Origin: Acholeplasmatales bacterium
Lineage (GTDB): Bacteria > Bacillota_I > Bacilli_A > Acholeplasmatales > JAEDCM01
Reading direction: 5' to 3'
NCBI GenBank assembly: GCA_017961685.1
Contig: JAGCWW010000082.1
Span: 1 to 64,000, forward strand
DNA: 64,000 nucleotides
The translations under genes were made by a program, and so were the position numbers. The notes below the pieces were generated by a model. The model was given only the letters and a program-made list of their open reading frames with translations, was not told the origin of the DNA and ran no database searches. How positions within the stretch are numbered: the first letter of the stretch is position 1; the number at the start of each line of letters is the position of its first letter. Shown in pieces: positions 26,866 through 36,147 of this stretch.

Positions 26866-27939
26866 CTAATTCTCGTCTTCTTCATCAGCAGTTGTCTTAT
26901 AGAAACTTGCTGCTAATGGGATATAACATCCTTTTGGAAGTAATCTCTTGTAGTATTGTGATTTTTGTCCTAAATCAAATACTTCAAATGGCATACCTAA
27001 TGTTCTATTAGACATTTCTTCTGATAATACTTCATCATCAATGTTTGATAAGTTGAAGCATACACAACTTCTTACGCTCTTCTTACCAGCGTTTTTGTTG
27101 TATCTATAGTAGTTAGCAATTCTTGATACAAAGTTATCAATCTTATCGATTGTTTGCATCTTATCATCGCTATCTAAGTCTTCCATGACAAATAGTGTAG
27201 GGTAGATATAACTGAAAATTGTTAGTGTGAAGAAGTTATCATATAATGTTACAAGCATTAAGCCATCGATTAAATCTCCTTCTTCATCTTCTACCTCTTC
27301 ACCATCACCTTCAACGCCCTCTAAATCAGCAACATAATTCTTTTGTTCTGCTTCAGCTGTTTGAAGTTGACTTGATAATTGTACTTGAGCTAAGTTTGTT
27401 TTCTTAACTTCTTCGCCTTCATCTTCTGTATAGAATAATCTAAATAAGGCTAGCATAGGAATTTCATATGTGATGTCTTTCATCTTTAATTTTTCGAATA
27501 CATCTAAGTAATCATTAACCATCTTTTCATCCATAATAATTAGGATAACTACTAATGTATCATCTGTAGCTGTCTTAATGAAATGGTTGAAGATTGGAGC
27601 TTCAAATGGAAAGTGAATTGTCTTTCCTACTTGTGATTTAATATATTCTTCAATAGTCTTAGTTTGAAGTTCACCTTTTTCAATTTCAATTTCTCTTAAA
27701 ATGGCGTTTTGTTCATTCAAAACCCATCTTACAGTTTTGGCTTCAATTCTAAATGATGTATAAATTGATTCGATTTTTTCTACTAAAGTATTTGGATCTT
27801 TAATATAACCTCTTTCAATTACACCTTTAGGTAATTTTACTTCACCATAACTCTCGATTTCAGATTTTCCAGGTTTCTTTTCAATAAAACCTACTACATT
27901 GTCGTTAATCGCAATGTTTAATTCAGTTGGAAATGCCAT
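26866..27939 (-). CDS. pilM: PilM-like actin-fold pilus assembly protein
   Basis: This 357-aa cytosolic protein begins ELNIAINDNVVGFIEKK, the first phosphate-loop strand of PilM/FtsA-like folds. SQVGKTIHFPFEAPIFNHF and VARNYYRY-like segments follow. An acidic linker (about 195-220, GVEGDGEEVEDEEGD) is unusual. PilM binds the PilN N-terminus and couples to the ATPase. Family assignment is supported by gene order M-N-O and overall layout. Confidence 0.78.
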   Translation of the reverse strand: MAFPTELNIAINDNVVGFIEKKPGKSEIESYGEVKLPKGVIERGYIKDPNTLVEKIESIYTSFRIEAKTVRWVLNEQNAILREIEIEKGELQTKTIEEYIKSQVGKTIHFPFEAPIFNHFIKTATDDTLVVILIIMDEKMVNDYLDVFEKLKMKDITYEIPMLALFRLFYTEDEGEEVKKTNLAQVQLSSQLQTAEAEQKNYVADLEGVEGDGEEVEDEEGDLIDGLMLVTLYDNFFTLTIFSYIYPTLFVMEDLDSDDKMQTIDKIDNFVSRIANYYRYNKNAGKKSVRSCVCFNLSNIDDEVLSEEMSNRTLGMPFEVFDLGQKSQYYKRLLPKGCYIPLAASFYKTTADEEDEN

Positions 27940-27955
27940 AATTCATCACCTTACC

Positions 27956-28723
27956 CTATATAATTTTTTCTATTAGCATATACAAATATTGATTTGTAAA
28001 AAGGCTAATTACTGCACCTATGCTTATATAATAAACATATCTGATTTCTTTTTTGCATAATTTTATTATTAAATACAACAATCCACCAAGTAGTATTGTT
28101 AAGATTGCACCAAAGAATCCTAAAGCAATTCCTAAGCAAGCTGAATATAAATAATATTTAATCAAATCTTTGTTTGTTAGTGAAAGTATGATGTTTAATA
28201 ATAACATACTTCCCATACCTAACATGGAACTTAAGAAAACATCTTTTCCTGTAAATACTGATAATACTAAAAGTATTGGAGCAAATACATAGGTTACTTT
28301 CTTTAAAGTTACATGATGTTCATATTCACTTACAACTATTATCATCATAAGTGATACTGTAAGTAAGTAAATTACTAAACGAATTATTTTTTGATAACTG
28401 AAATTAAAATTCAAATCATATCTTATATAACCACATACAAGAAATGATAGAACAAATGTCAGTCCCCCAAATATTTCAATTAGTAAATACTTTATATGTA
28501 TTGGTTCTTTACAGAAGTGACATTTACCTCCATTAATTAACCAACCAAATATAGGCATTATGTCAATCCATCTAAGTGTATTGTCACACTTTGGACAATG
28601 GCTTCTTCGATTAATTGAAATATGATCTGCAGTTCTAATACCTACTACATTAAAGAATGATGCGAATGTTGCGCCTATCATAAATAGGTAAAATATCCAC
28701 AATATCATAAAAAAGATTTGCAT
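27956..28723 (-). CDS. pilD: Prepilin peptidase (PilD/GspO, A24 family) with altered first active-site residue
   Basis: This 255-aa protein starts at ATG 28723, where AGGTGGT precedes it; the longer frame upstream lacks a site. The N-terminus FASFFNVVGIR and the two zinc-type cysteine pairs CPKC (43-46) and CHFC (68-71) are classic for the bifunctional methylase-peptidase. About eight membrane helices follow. Where A24 enzymes have an aspartate (FIDLxHxxIP) this one reads VSEYEHHVTL, giving Glu133. The second motif reads NKDLIK (Asp186) rather than GxGD. It probably processes the four prepilins nearby, but the catalytic pair deviates. Confidence 0.85.
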   Translation of the reverse strand: MQIFFMILWIFYLFMIGATFASFFNVVGIRTADHISINRRSHCPKCDNTLRWIDIMPIFGWLINGGKCHFCKEPIHIKYLLIEIFGGLTFVLSFLVCGYIRYDLNFNFSYQKIIRLVIYLLTVSLMMIIVVSEYEHHVTLKKVTYVFAPILLVLSVFTGKDVFLSSMLGMGSMLLLNIILSLTNKDLIKYYLYSACLGIALGFFGAILTILLGGLLYLIIKLCKKEIRYVYYISIGAVISLFTNQYLYMLIEKII

Positions 28724-28814
28724 AATACCACCTAAAACTATTATACTATATATTTTCAATATATACAATATATAAATTAACACTTGTAATTCAAAAAGTA
28801 ATATAAAACAAAAA

Positions 28815-28834
28815 ACCCACTCATAAGAGTGAGT
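28815..28834 (-). terminator. Terminator of the major prepilin gene
   Basis: AACCCACTC and GAGTGAGTT form a strong stem around AT, followed by TTTTTTG on the minus strand. It lies just past the prepilin stop and separates pilin from pilD expression. Confidence 0.8.
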
Positions 28835-28856
28835 TAATTATTAGAGAACTATAATA

Positions 28857-29330
28857 CTAGTCTCCTTCGCCTTCTCCACCTTCTGGTGTAGAAGATGTAC
28901 CGTCAACGTTAAGTTCTACACCATTGATGTAGATTGTATCAGTTGACCAATGACACTTATTTGTAGTATCAATGTAAATATAAACTGTTTCATTTTCATT
29001 TTTGTTAGTAGAACTTGTTTCAACTGGGTTGCTCTTTAATTCACCATAAGTAGCTAAATCCTTAACTAATACTTGGCAAACACCATTTGCTGCAGTTGTA
29101 GTAGTTACATATGTAGGCCATTGAGTTGTGCTCTTTGCTGCACATTCCATTAATACTGATTCAGCAGCTGCCATTACGTTGTCAGCAGAGCTCTTTGCTG
29201 CATTCTTCTTTTGTCTGTTAATAACTGCGATTGTAGTAGGGATTGCGATACCAGCAATGATACCCATGATTACGATAACAGCGATTAATTCAACTAAAGA
29301 TGTACCTTTTTTGTTTAATTGTTTTGTCAT
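28857..29330 (-). CDS. Type IV prepilin (likely major pilin)
   Basis: This 157-aa protein has a short leader MTKQLNKKG, then TSLVELIAVIVIMGIIAGIAIPTT, the hydrophobic assembly helix. Glu5 is kept, but position 1 is Thr instead of Phe. A globular domain with three Cys (CAAK, VCQVL, KCHW) follows, and the end is a Gly/Glu tail. It has its own ribosome site, a leader hairpin and a terminator, which suits a highly expressed major pilin. The DNA-uptake or motility role cannot be told. Confidence 0.88.
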   Translation of the reverse strand: MTKQLNKKGTSLVELIAVIVIMGIIAGIAIPTTIAVINRQKKNAAKSSADNVMAAAESVLMECAAKSTTQWPTYVTTTTAANGVCQVLVKDLATYGELKSNPVETSSTNKNENETVYIYIDTTNKCHWSTDTIYINGVELNVDGTSSTPEGGEGEGD

Positions 29331-29383
29331 AATTTTTTAATCTCCTTTTCCTTTTATCTATTTTTATAAATTTCTATTTTAGT

Positions 29384-29407
29384 GTAAGGACTTGACTTTT
29401 TCCTTAC
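29384..29407. promoter_or_regulatory. Hairpin in the leader of the major prepilin gene
   Basis: GTAAGGA (29384-29390) and TCCTTAC (29401-29407) form a 7-bp stem around 10 bases, about 55 bp before the start. There is no T tract, so it is not a terminator; an mRNA-stabilising or regulatory role is a guess. Confidence 0.3.
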
Positions 29408-29530
29408 TACCTATATTTTTACACAAAAATTATAAAAATGCAATCGTTTTCATAAACTTTTTTACCAAATTATGTATTATTTTAACATTTCATTTACATT
29501 TTCTATATTTTATGACTACAAAAAAGAAAA

Positions 29531-29550
29531 AAGGACTTTGAAAAGTCCTT
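29531..29550 (-). terminator. Terminator after pilC
   Basis: AAGGACTT and AAAGTCCTT form an 8-bp stem followed by a T-rich run on the minus strand, 8 bp past the stop. Confidence 0.85.
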
Positions 29551-29557
29551 ATATCTA

Positions 29558-30793
29558 TTATACAGATGTAGCAAGTTGTAATTGTGGTAACATGATTGCC
29601 ATTAATAGACACATTACGATTGCATAAACGAATAACATAACTACTGGTTGAATTGTTGATGTGATTTGTTTAGTTTTAACATCGGCAACTTCATTAAAGT
29701 ATCCAGTTAAGCTTTGAAGTAATTCTGGAATTTGGCTTGTCTTTTCACCAGTTTCAATCATACGTTTCATAATTGGGTCAATAAATTCAGATTCAGAGAA
29801 AGATTTAGCAAAACCTTTACCTTGAACAACATTTGTATGTGCTTCTTCAAGTAGTTCTTGGAAAATAGGATTTTCTGTAACCTTTTTAGTAACTTCAAGT
29901 GCTTCAGTTGCAGCAACTCCACGTCCCATTAATTGAGCAAGAGTTGATGAAATAATGATTTGTTGATTCATTTGAATAAGTTTACCAAATCCAGGTGTTT
30001 TTAAGAAAACTAGTGTTTTAGTTCTTCTGAATTTAGGACTAATTTTGTTGAAAACAATGAATAAAATTACAAGTACAGCAATTAATATTCCTGATCCCCA
30101 TCCCCAAGGAGATTTTAAGAATGCAAGGAACTCAATAAATATTTGCGTGAATATCGGCATCTTAGCAGAACCATCACCTAATCCATCAAACAATTCCATA
30201 AATTGAGGGAATACTGTAAGTGTCATAACAACAGCTACAACTAATGATCCAATCAAGTATAGCATTGGCTTTCTAATAGCCTTCTTAATATTTCCATTAA
30301 GTCTTCGTTGGTTATCCATATATTCAACAGTTTTAGCCAAAACATCTGCAAGTTCACCTGTTGCTTCACCTGCTTCTGTCATCGCAATAACAATTGGAGG
30401 GAAGTCAGCTGGGAATAATTCAAATGCTTTTGAAAGCTTAGAACCATTATAAACCTCTTGATATAATATAAAACAAATTCTTTTTACAGCAGCACCTTTT
30501 TGTTGACTCGCAAGCATTTCTAGACAATCAATTAATTTTTGTCCTGCACCTAGCAGAGCTCCAAGTTGTTTTAGATAAAATGATAAAACTTGTGGTTTAA
30601 AGGCAGCACCAACACTAAAATTTTGCATTCTTGTTAAAAGAGTATTATGTTCTTCAACAGATATAACTGACATGTTTTGCATTTCTAGGAAACGTTCAAC
30701 CATTGTCTTATTAGTTCCTTGAGCTTGTCCTTTTACGGTTTTACCCTTTTCATTTACAGCTGTATATTTAAAGTTTTTCATTACTAAAGCCAT
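29558..30793 (-). CDS. pilC: Type IV pilus platform protein PilC (GspF family)
   Basis: This protein of about 411 aa has the two repeated T2SSF domains: FYLKQLGALLGAGQKLIDCLEML with AMTEAGEATGELADVL in the first, and STLAQLMGRGVAATEALEVTKK with MIETGEKTSQIPELL in the second. Membrane helices lie at about 180-200, 230-250 and near the C-terminus. It forms the inner-membrane platform turned by PilB. The start at ATG 30793 is preferred to an upstream GTG, though no strong Shine-Dalgarno site is seen, so the start is uncertain. Confidence 0.93.
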   Translation of the reverse strand: MALVMKNFKYTAVNEKGKTVKGQAQGTNKTMVERFLEMQNMSVISVEEHNTLLTRMQNFSVGAAFKPQVLSFYLKQLGALLGAGQKLIDCLEMLASQQKGAAVKRICFILYQEVYNGSKLSKAFELFPADFPPIVIAMTEAGEATGELADVLAKTVEYMDNQRRLNGNIKKAIRKPMLYLIGSLVVAVVMTLTVFPQFMELFDGLGDGSAKMPIFTQIFIEFLAFLKSPWGWGSGILIAVLVILFIVFNKISPKFRRTKTLVFLKTPGFGKLIQMNQQIIISSTLAQLMGRGVAATEALEVTKKVTENPIFQELLEEAHTNVVQGKGFAKSFSESEFIDPIMKRMIETGEKTSQIPELLQSLTGYFNEVADVKTKQITSTIQPVVMLFVYAIVMCLLMAIMLPQLQLATSV

Positions 30794-30889
30794 AAAAATC
30801 ACACGTAATTAGCTCTAACTAATTACTACTCCTTTCTAATAAAGTTTTAGAGTAAACGGCTTTGTTAAGCCTTTTTATGTTAAAGCTAA

Positions 30890-32575
30890 TTAGTCACCAG
30901 TGGCAACTCTCATAACTTCTTCAAAAGTTGTAATACCTAATAAAATCTTATTTAAACCTGATTGCATAAGTGTCATCATGCCACTACGTCTAGCAGCTTC
31001 TTGTAAATCAAGAACGTCAGCGTTTTGGTTAATTAATCTACGCATTTCATCATCTAATACTAGAATTTCAAAAATACCAGCACGTCCTCTGTAACCCTTG
31101 TTGTTACATGAAGCACAGCCTTTCTTTCTAAAAATCTTAGTAACATTTTTAAATCCGTATTTTTCAAATACTATCTTTTCTTGTGCAGTTACTGCATCTT
31201 CATATTTACATTCATCACAAAGTCTTCTAACTAGACGTTGAGCAATAACTCCTGCTAGTGATGAAGAAATTTGGAAAGGTTCAACACCCATATCTAGTAA
31301 ACGTGTAACTGTTCTAACAGCATCGTTTGTATGTATTGTTGAAAGAACTAAGTGACCTGTTAGAGATGCTCTAACAGCGATATTAGCTGTTTCAACGTCA
31401 CGGATTTCTCCGACCATTACTACGTTAGGGTCTTGACGTAAGATAGCTCTTAGTGCACTTGCGAAAGTCATATTAACTTCTGCTTGTGTTTGTACTTGGT
31501 TGATACCTTCAACCTTAATTTCTACTGGATCCTCAACTGTAATGATGTTTACAGCTGGAGTATTTAATTCATTTAAACAAGCATATAGAGTTGTTGTTTT
31601 ACCAGAACCTGTAGGCCCTGAAACTAGAATAATACCGTTAGGAAGCGAAATCATTCCTCTAATCTTGTCTTCATCAGATTTAATTAATTGTAAATCTTTA
31701 ATATGGTTTTCACTACCTGATAAGTCTAGGATACGCATAACGGTTTTTTCTCCACGTACTGTAGGTAGTGTAGAAATACGAAGGTCAACGTGTTTTCCGT
31801 TGATGATAGTTTGAATACGACCATCTTGTGGAATACGTGCTTCTGTAATATCCATACCAGACATAACTTTAATACGACTTATAAGTTGTGTTTGAATTCT
31901 AATTGGTAATTCTCTTACTGTATCTAGTACACCATCAATACGATATCTAACAATAATCTTATTATCTAGTGGATCAATGTGAATATCTGATGCTCTTTGA
32001 TATACTGCAGCAGCAAGAATTTGGTTAACTAATTGAACGATAGGTGTTTCATCGTTTTCATTTTCATCACCTTCACCATCGCCATTAATAATCTCTGTAT
32101 TTTTATTAGCTCCATCAGCACCTAATTGGTTCATAACACGGCTAAATCCGTAATATTTTTCAATTGCTGCATCAATTTCTTGAAGTGTAGCAGAGAATGC
32201 TTTTGGTTTATAACCTGTAACAATACGAACGTCTTCAATGATACCAAAGTCTAGTGGGTCATTGATAACGATGTCTAATACACCTTTTTGTGTATCAACA
32301 TGAAGTGGTAATACCTTCTTTTGACGAGCAAATGCTTCATCAATTAGAGGTAGGGCTGTTTCATCAATATCAACTTTAGCTAGAGTTACACGCTCTATAC
32401 CAGTTGAAGCTTCTAAGACTTTTAAAATTTGTCCTTCTGAAATTAATTTTAATCTAACTAATGTTTGACCAACACGTTCACCAGGAAGTTTCTTATCTAA
32501 CGCATCAGATAATTGGTCCGCTGTTATCATTCCATTTTCGATTAAAATATCACCAATTCTTTTAATAACTGCCAT
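30890..32575 (-). CDS. pilB: Type IV pilus extension ATPase PilB (GspE family)
   Basis: This 561-aa ATPase has an N-terminal MshEN/GSPII_E_N domain (1-150). Walker A is SGPTGSGKTTT, the Asp box is RIPQDGRIQ, Walker B is VVMVGEIRD and the His box is STIHTNDA. The zinc tetracysteine is CDEC near residue 455 with CASC. It powers pilin polymerisation. No PilT-like retraction ATPase is in the window. It lies just after the 497-aa membrane protein gene. Confidence 0.96.
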   Translation of the reverse strand: MAVIKRIGDILIENGMITADQLSDALDKKLPGERVGQTLVRLKLISEGQILKVLEASTGIERVTLAKVDIDETALPLIDEAFARQKKVLPLHVDTQKGVLDIVINDPLDFGIIEDVRIVTGYKPKAFSATLQEIDAAIEKYYGFSRVMNQLGADGANKNTEIINGDGEGDENENDETPIVQLVNQILAAAVYQRASDIHIDPLDNKIIVRYRIDGVLDTVRELPIRIQTQLISRIKVMSGMDITEARIPQDGRIQTIINGKHVDLRISTLPTVRGEKTVMRILDLSGSENHIKDLQLIKSDEDKIRGMISLPNGIILVSGPTGSGKTTTLYACLNELNTPAVNIITVEDPVEIKVEGINQVQTQAEVNMTFASALRAILRQDPNVVMVGEIRDVETANIAVRASLTGHLVLSTIHTNDAVRTVTRLLDMGVEPFQISSSLAGVIAQRLVRRLCDECKYEDAVTAQEKIVFEKYGFKNVTKIFRKKGCASCNNKGYRGRAGIFEILVLDDEMRRLINQNADVLDLQEAARRSGMMTLMQSGLNKILLGITTFEEVMRVATGD

Positions 32576-32595
32576 AACTAATTATCCCCTTCCTA

Positions 32596-34086
32596 TTAAT
32601 TTAAACCTTTCTTTGTCCAGTGACGTAATTCATCTTGGCCAACAAAGAATTCTTGCTTTGGATATACTTCTACAGTTTCTTCTTCTCCGTTAACGTATTT
32701 GATAGTCTTTACATAACTATAAAGATATGTATCTCTACCTTCTTGGTAAATGTTATAATAAACGCCACCTTCAAAATCTTTATCATATCCCATATTAGGA
32801 TTCTCTTCATCATAGTTGAATAAAGTAGCAGCAGCATCATAAACCATATGGTGTTCGATTGTTTCTGCAACTTTTTCTACTTTATATTCATTAATAAACT
32901 TACATCCTTCAAGTTTAAACTTTAAGCATAATGTATTATTAACTTTTGAATTTCCTGAGAAAATTGTAATGTAATATGAATGAGTTTCAGGATTAATAAT
33001 TCTTAAGTCTGTATCATCCTTAATATTAACACGTGCTGTCATATCATCATATGCATAATATCTATCACTAATATAGCCTTGGTTCTTAACAGTAACTGTT
33101 AAACTAGTCTTTTGAACAACTGCTGCTAATCCTGTAGCAATAATAGACATATCAGAACTTGATAATGTAGAATATTCAGGTTGAGATAAGAATTCAATAG
33201 TTGAGAAACCTAGTTTTCCTTCTGAAGTCTTTTGTGGTTTGATTTCTATTGTTACGCCTTCAAATTTACTTGCTAAATCTTCAACTTTTTTTACAGATAA
33301 ATTTTCAATTTCTATTTGATCAATTTCTGTATTTTGCCAATCTCCACCAGTTGCATAATCAAATAAATCATAATCAACTTTATTTTTCATTTGTTCTGCA
33401 TCAGCAATAATATCATTTAAAAGTTGAGTATAATCAAGTATACTGTCATCAGTTACTTTTGTACCATATTTTTCAACTAATTGATCATATAATGCTTGCT
33501 TATTCTCTTCTGTCATTGTGAAATAAGCTAAATTATTTGATTTATCTGTTGTGTTAGCATTAACTGCATCATTAGTTCTCTTATAATCAAAATCAAGAAT
33601 TGTTAATCCATTATGGTCATAAACAATACTTTCTTTGACATTTTCTTTGGCAACTAGAACAGGTTTATTTGTTTTTTCATCAATTATATCTTTACCATTT
33701 TCATCTAGTTTAATATATATTTCTTCTCCAGTTTCTTCATTAGTATCTTTTCTAACTAAATTTTTTGAAACTTTATCATATAGTTCAGTAACAATTGCTC
33801 CAGTTTCTGGGTCAATTCTTGGAGTATCACCTATACGTAACGAAACATTTTGGAATGAAATAGTGTATATTGCATCATCTTTCCAATTGTTTACTCCATT
33901 AGTAAGTTTTTTCTTTCTTGCATCTGTATTTGGCTTTTCATCACCAATATACACACTTCCTACAGTTGTACTATCAACAGCTGTTGAAGATGAGAATAAT
34001 GCTAAAAATAAAATTAGCATACCAAACGCAATTACAAATAATACAATTACAGTAAAAGCATAAATATTTTTTCTAAGTGCTTTCAT
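32596..34086 (-). CDS. Large membrane-anchored protein opening the pilus operon (unknown)
   Basis: This protein of about 496 aa starts at ATG 34086 (GAGGTGG upstream). A short basic start is followed by one membrane helix (about 10-32), and the rest lies outside the cell. No cysteine cluster or named domain is recognised. It is rich in Asp, Asn, Lys and Thr and ends with DELRHWTKKGLN. It lies 20 bp before pilB and is likely co-transcribed, so it may be an assembly or pilus-tip protein. Function is not assigned. Confidence 0.7.
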   Translation of the reverse strand: MKALRKNIYAFTVIVLFVIAFGMLILFLALFSSSTAVDSTTVGSVYIGDEKPNTDARKKKLTNGVNNWKDDAIYTISFQNVSLRIGDTPRIDPETGAIVTELYDKVSKNLVRKDTNEETGEEIYIKLDENGKDIIDEKTNKPVLVAKENVKESIVYDHNGLTILDFDYKRTNDAVNANTTDKSNNLAYFTMTEENKQALYDQLVEKYGTKVTDDSILDYTQLLNDIIADAEQMKNKVDYDLFDYATGGDWQNTEIDQIEIENLSVKKVEDLASKFEGVTIEIKPQKTSEGKLGFSTIEFLSQPEYSTLSSSDMSIIATGLAAVVQKTSLTVTVKNQGYISDRYYAYDDMTARVNIKDDTDLRIINPETHSYYITIFSGNSKVNNTLCLKFKLEGCKFINEYKVEKVAETIEHHMVYDAAATLFNYDEENPNMGYDKDFEGGVYYNIYQEGRDTYLYSYVKTIKYVNGEEETVEVYPKQEFFVGQDELRHWTKKGLN

Positions 34087-34235
34087 CAATACCACCTCTA
34101 TTTTATTATAACAAAATTATATTATAATTTCTATACAATATTTTTCTAATTTGAAAACTTTTTCAATAATTTTCAGTATATTTGTAAGCGTTTTAACGTG
34201 AATATCACTTTTTTAAGACGAAAAAGTTAAAAATG

Positions 34236-34264
34236 TTGATTTAGAAATAAAAGTAATTTATAAT
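34236..34264 (+). promoter_or_regulatory. Promoter of the divergent minor prepilin genes
   Basis: TTGATT (34236-34241), a 17-bp spacer and TATAAT (34259-34264) on the plus strand precede the prepilin at 34338. AGAAAGGAG is its ribosome site. The divergent pilus operon starts at 34086, so this gap of 250 bp is shared. Confidence 0.65.
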
Positions 34265-34337
34265 ATTATATAGTAGAAATACGCGAAAATAATTAAATTT
34301 ACATATAGTTAATATTTCACTAGAAAGGAGTGATAAA

Positions 34338-34856
34338 ATGCTTAAACTAGCGAAAAACAAAAAAGGTGTATCAATGACTGAAATAATTGCAGCTATTGTT
34401 ATTATCGGATTATCGTCTACAACTTTAACATCAATGGTTATAACTAGTTATAGAGGCCAACTTAGAGCACAAGAATATGTTCTTGCTGAAGAAATGGCAA
34501 AAACATATGATTCAATGTTATCAAGGGACATTAAAAGAGCAAACTTAAAAACGATTGAAGCAATACGATTTAAAAATCAAGACGATTCTACAGAAAAATT
34601 CGTAGTAGTTGACGAATCATTATTACAAGATATGACAAAAATATCTGATACTGAAGATTCCCCTACTTATTTATCGCTTTATAGTCAAAGTACAACAGAT
34701 CACTTTCAACTAAACGATAATTATTATGATGCTACTAACGTTAACATTCAAATTTATATGATTAATGCGGATTTTGGTTATTATAAAACCAAAGTCACAA
34801 TATCATATTCTAATGATAGGCAGGTGACATACAATGGAACGCATTTCTCAGAGTAG
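34338..34856 (+). CDS. Minor prepilin-like protein
   Basis: This 172-aa protein has leader MLKLAKNKKG followed by VSMTEIIAAIVIIGLSSTTLTSMV. Glu5 is present and position 1 is Val rather than Phe. A beta-rich globular part follows with no Cys. The end overlaps the next prepilin start by 23 bp, so they are probably coupled. It may prime or tip the pilus, like PilV/GspI-type minor pilins, but the subclass is not certain. Confidence 0.8.
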   Translation: MLKLAKNKKGVSMTEIIAAIVIIGLSSTTLTSMVITSYRGQLRAQEYVLAEEMAKTYDSMLSRDIKRANLKTIEAIRFKNQDDSTEKFVVVDESLLQDMTKISDTEDSPTYLSLYSQSTTDHFQLNDNYYDATNVNIQIYMINADFGYYKTKVTISYSNDRQVTYNGTHFSE

Positions 34857-35496
34857 ATTAAATAAGAAAGGTATTAGTATGCCTGAATTGATTGCCTACG
34901 TTATTCTATATAGCGTTGTAACAAGTTTACTAGCATCACTAACTTATACAATTATTATTACAGCGAGAAAAGTAAATAGACAGGCAATATTAAATCGTGG
35001 AGCAACAATAATGTACACAGAATTATTAGCTGAAACAATAGCATTGAATCCTGACACAGTTGATAGTGTTGTTTATAAAGATGCAAGTGGAAACACTATA
35101 TCAAATCCAACTGAAGATAAAAACTCGATTAATAGCATTTCAATTACATTCACAAAAAAATGGTCATATAACGACAAAGGAGAAAGAATAGCAATTACTA
35201 ATCCTGAAACTTTAACTTATAGATATACAAAAGGTAGTAATGATATAGACATTATAAGAAATAATGACGAAGACAATAAAACTGAAATTAATCTAGAATA
35301 CAATGTTACTCTTACATCTACTTCCAGTGATGATATATATGATGTAATTAGCGTTGATGCACAAAATAGTAGTAATAAATATGTAACATTTAGAGGAAAA
35401 TTAAATTTTGACGACAGATATCAACAATTTAATTTCATTATTCCAGTATTTGTTGCTAATGTTCCACAAACTACTACTCCAACAACAAATCCATAA
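34834..35496 (+). CDS. Minor prepilin-like protein (PilW/GspJ-size)
   Basis: This 220-aa protein has leader SQSRLNKKG followed by ISMPELIAYVILYSVVTSLLASLTYT, with Glu5 and a Pro at +4. The globular part shows many Thr/Asn/Asp and ends in a Thr/Pro tail (PQTTTPTTNP). ATG 34834 lies within the previous gene with AGGCAGGTG upstream. The larger size fits GspJ/PilW-like minor pilins. Confidence 0.78.
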   Translation: MERISQSRLNKKGISMPELIAYVILYSVVTSLLASLTYTIIITARKVNRQAILNRGATIMYTELLAETIALNPDTVDSVVYKDASGNTISNPTEDKNSINSISITFTKKWSYNDKGERIAITNPETLTYRYTKGSNDIDIIRNNDEDNKTEINLEYNVTLTSTSSDDIYDVISVDAQNSSNKYVTFRGKLNFDDRYQQFNFIIPVFVANVPQTTTPTTNP

Positions 35497-35502
35497 AAAG
35501 AA

Positions 35503-35530
35503 AAAAAGATTTTCACTCGAAAATCTTTTT
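35503..35530. terminator. Bidirectional terminator between convergent prepilin genes
   Basis: AAAGATTTTC and GAAAATCTTT form a 10-bp stem around 4 bases, with A run on one side and T run on the other, so it can stop both transcripts. Confidence 0.85.
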
Positions 35531-35539
35531 ATTTTGTCA

Positions 35540-35992
35540 TTATGCAACTTTAAACGAATCATTATCAAAATCAAAAGTAATATCTAATTTGTTTATATAT
35601 GATGTCCCCGTAGATGTTGGTTTTTCTTTTGAAACCTCTCCATTTGTAATTACAACCCAATTCGAATTAAAATTATAACAAAAATATACTTCTTCGTTTT
35701 GAGGATAGTAATCATTACCATCAACGTTGCCGCTATCAATTAATGTTGTAAGTGAAATATAGCAAAAATCCTCATCAACTAATGTAATGTTTGGATCATA
35801 ACTCTCTGTTTCTACTTGAAGTAAAAGACTAATAGCACTATTATATATTTCATTTAGTGCATTAATAGTCGCATTTCTTCTTTGTCTATTAATTACCGCT
35901 ATTACAGTTGGTACAGCTATTCCTGCGATAACCCCCATTATAATAATTACCGCAATTAATTCTACTAGAGATGCACCTCTTTTATTTACCAT
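35540..35992 (-). CDS. Prepilin-like protein similar to the major pilin
   Basis: This 150-aa protein has leader MVNKRG followed by ASLVELIAVIIIMGVIAGIAVPTVIAVINRQRRNA, nearly the same as the major prepilin at 28857 over the first 40 residues. The C-terminal part differs. A duplicated pilin, with own gene and terminator, could be a variant or a minor subunit. Position 1 is Ala rather than Phe. Confidence 0.8.
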   Translation of the reverse strand: MVNKRGASLVELIAVIIIMGVIAGIAVPTVIAVINRQRRNATINALNEIYNSAISLLLQVETESYDPNITLVDEDFCYISLTTLIDSGNVDGNDYYPQNEEVYFCYNFNSNWVVITNGEVSKEKPTSTGTSYINKLDITFDFDNDSFKVA

Positions 35993-36109
35993 TCACATCA
36001 TCTCCTACTTCTATAATAACACGTATTATGGCTTAAAATAAAGAAATTATTACATTTTGTCTCAATTAATTAACCTTTTCTTTATATTTTAAACAATATA
36101 TTTATATAG

Positions 36110-36144
36110 ATAAAAAAAGATAATCTTTAAAAGATTATCCCTTA
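36110..36144 (-). repeat. 35-bp direct repeat copy 1 (also terminator of secB-like gene)
   Basis: This 35-bp stretch is identical to 37441-37475. It holds a hairpin (GATAATCTTT / AAAGATTATC) with seven T after it on the minus strand, placed right after the secB-like stop. The two copies bound the hicA-hicB-secB cassette exactly. Confidence 0.9.
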
Positions 36145-36147
36145 TTT

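Noticed and set aside
34338-35496. Two overlapping prepilin frames as one frameshifted gene
   Set aside because: Each has its own leader, assembly helix and ribosome site; overlap of 23 bp is normal coupling.
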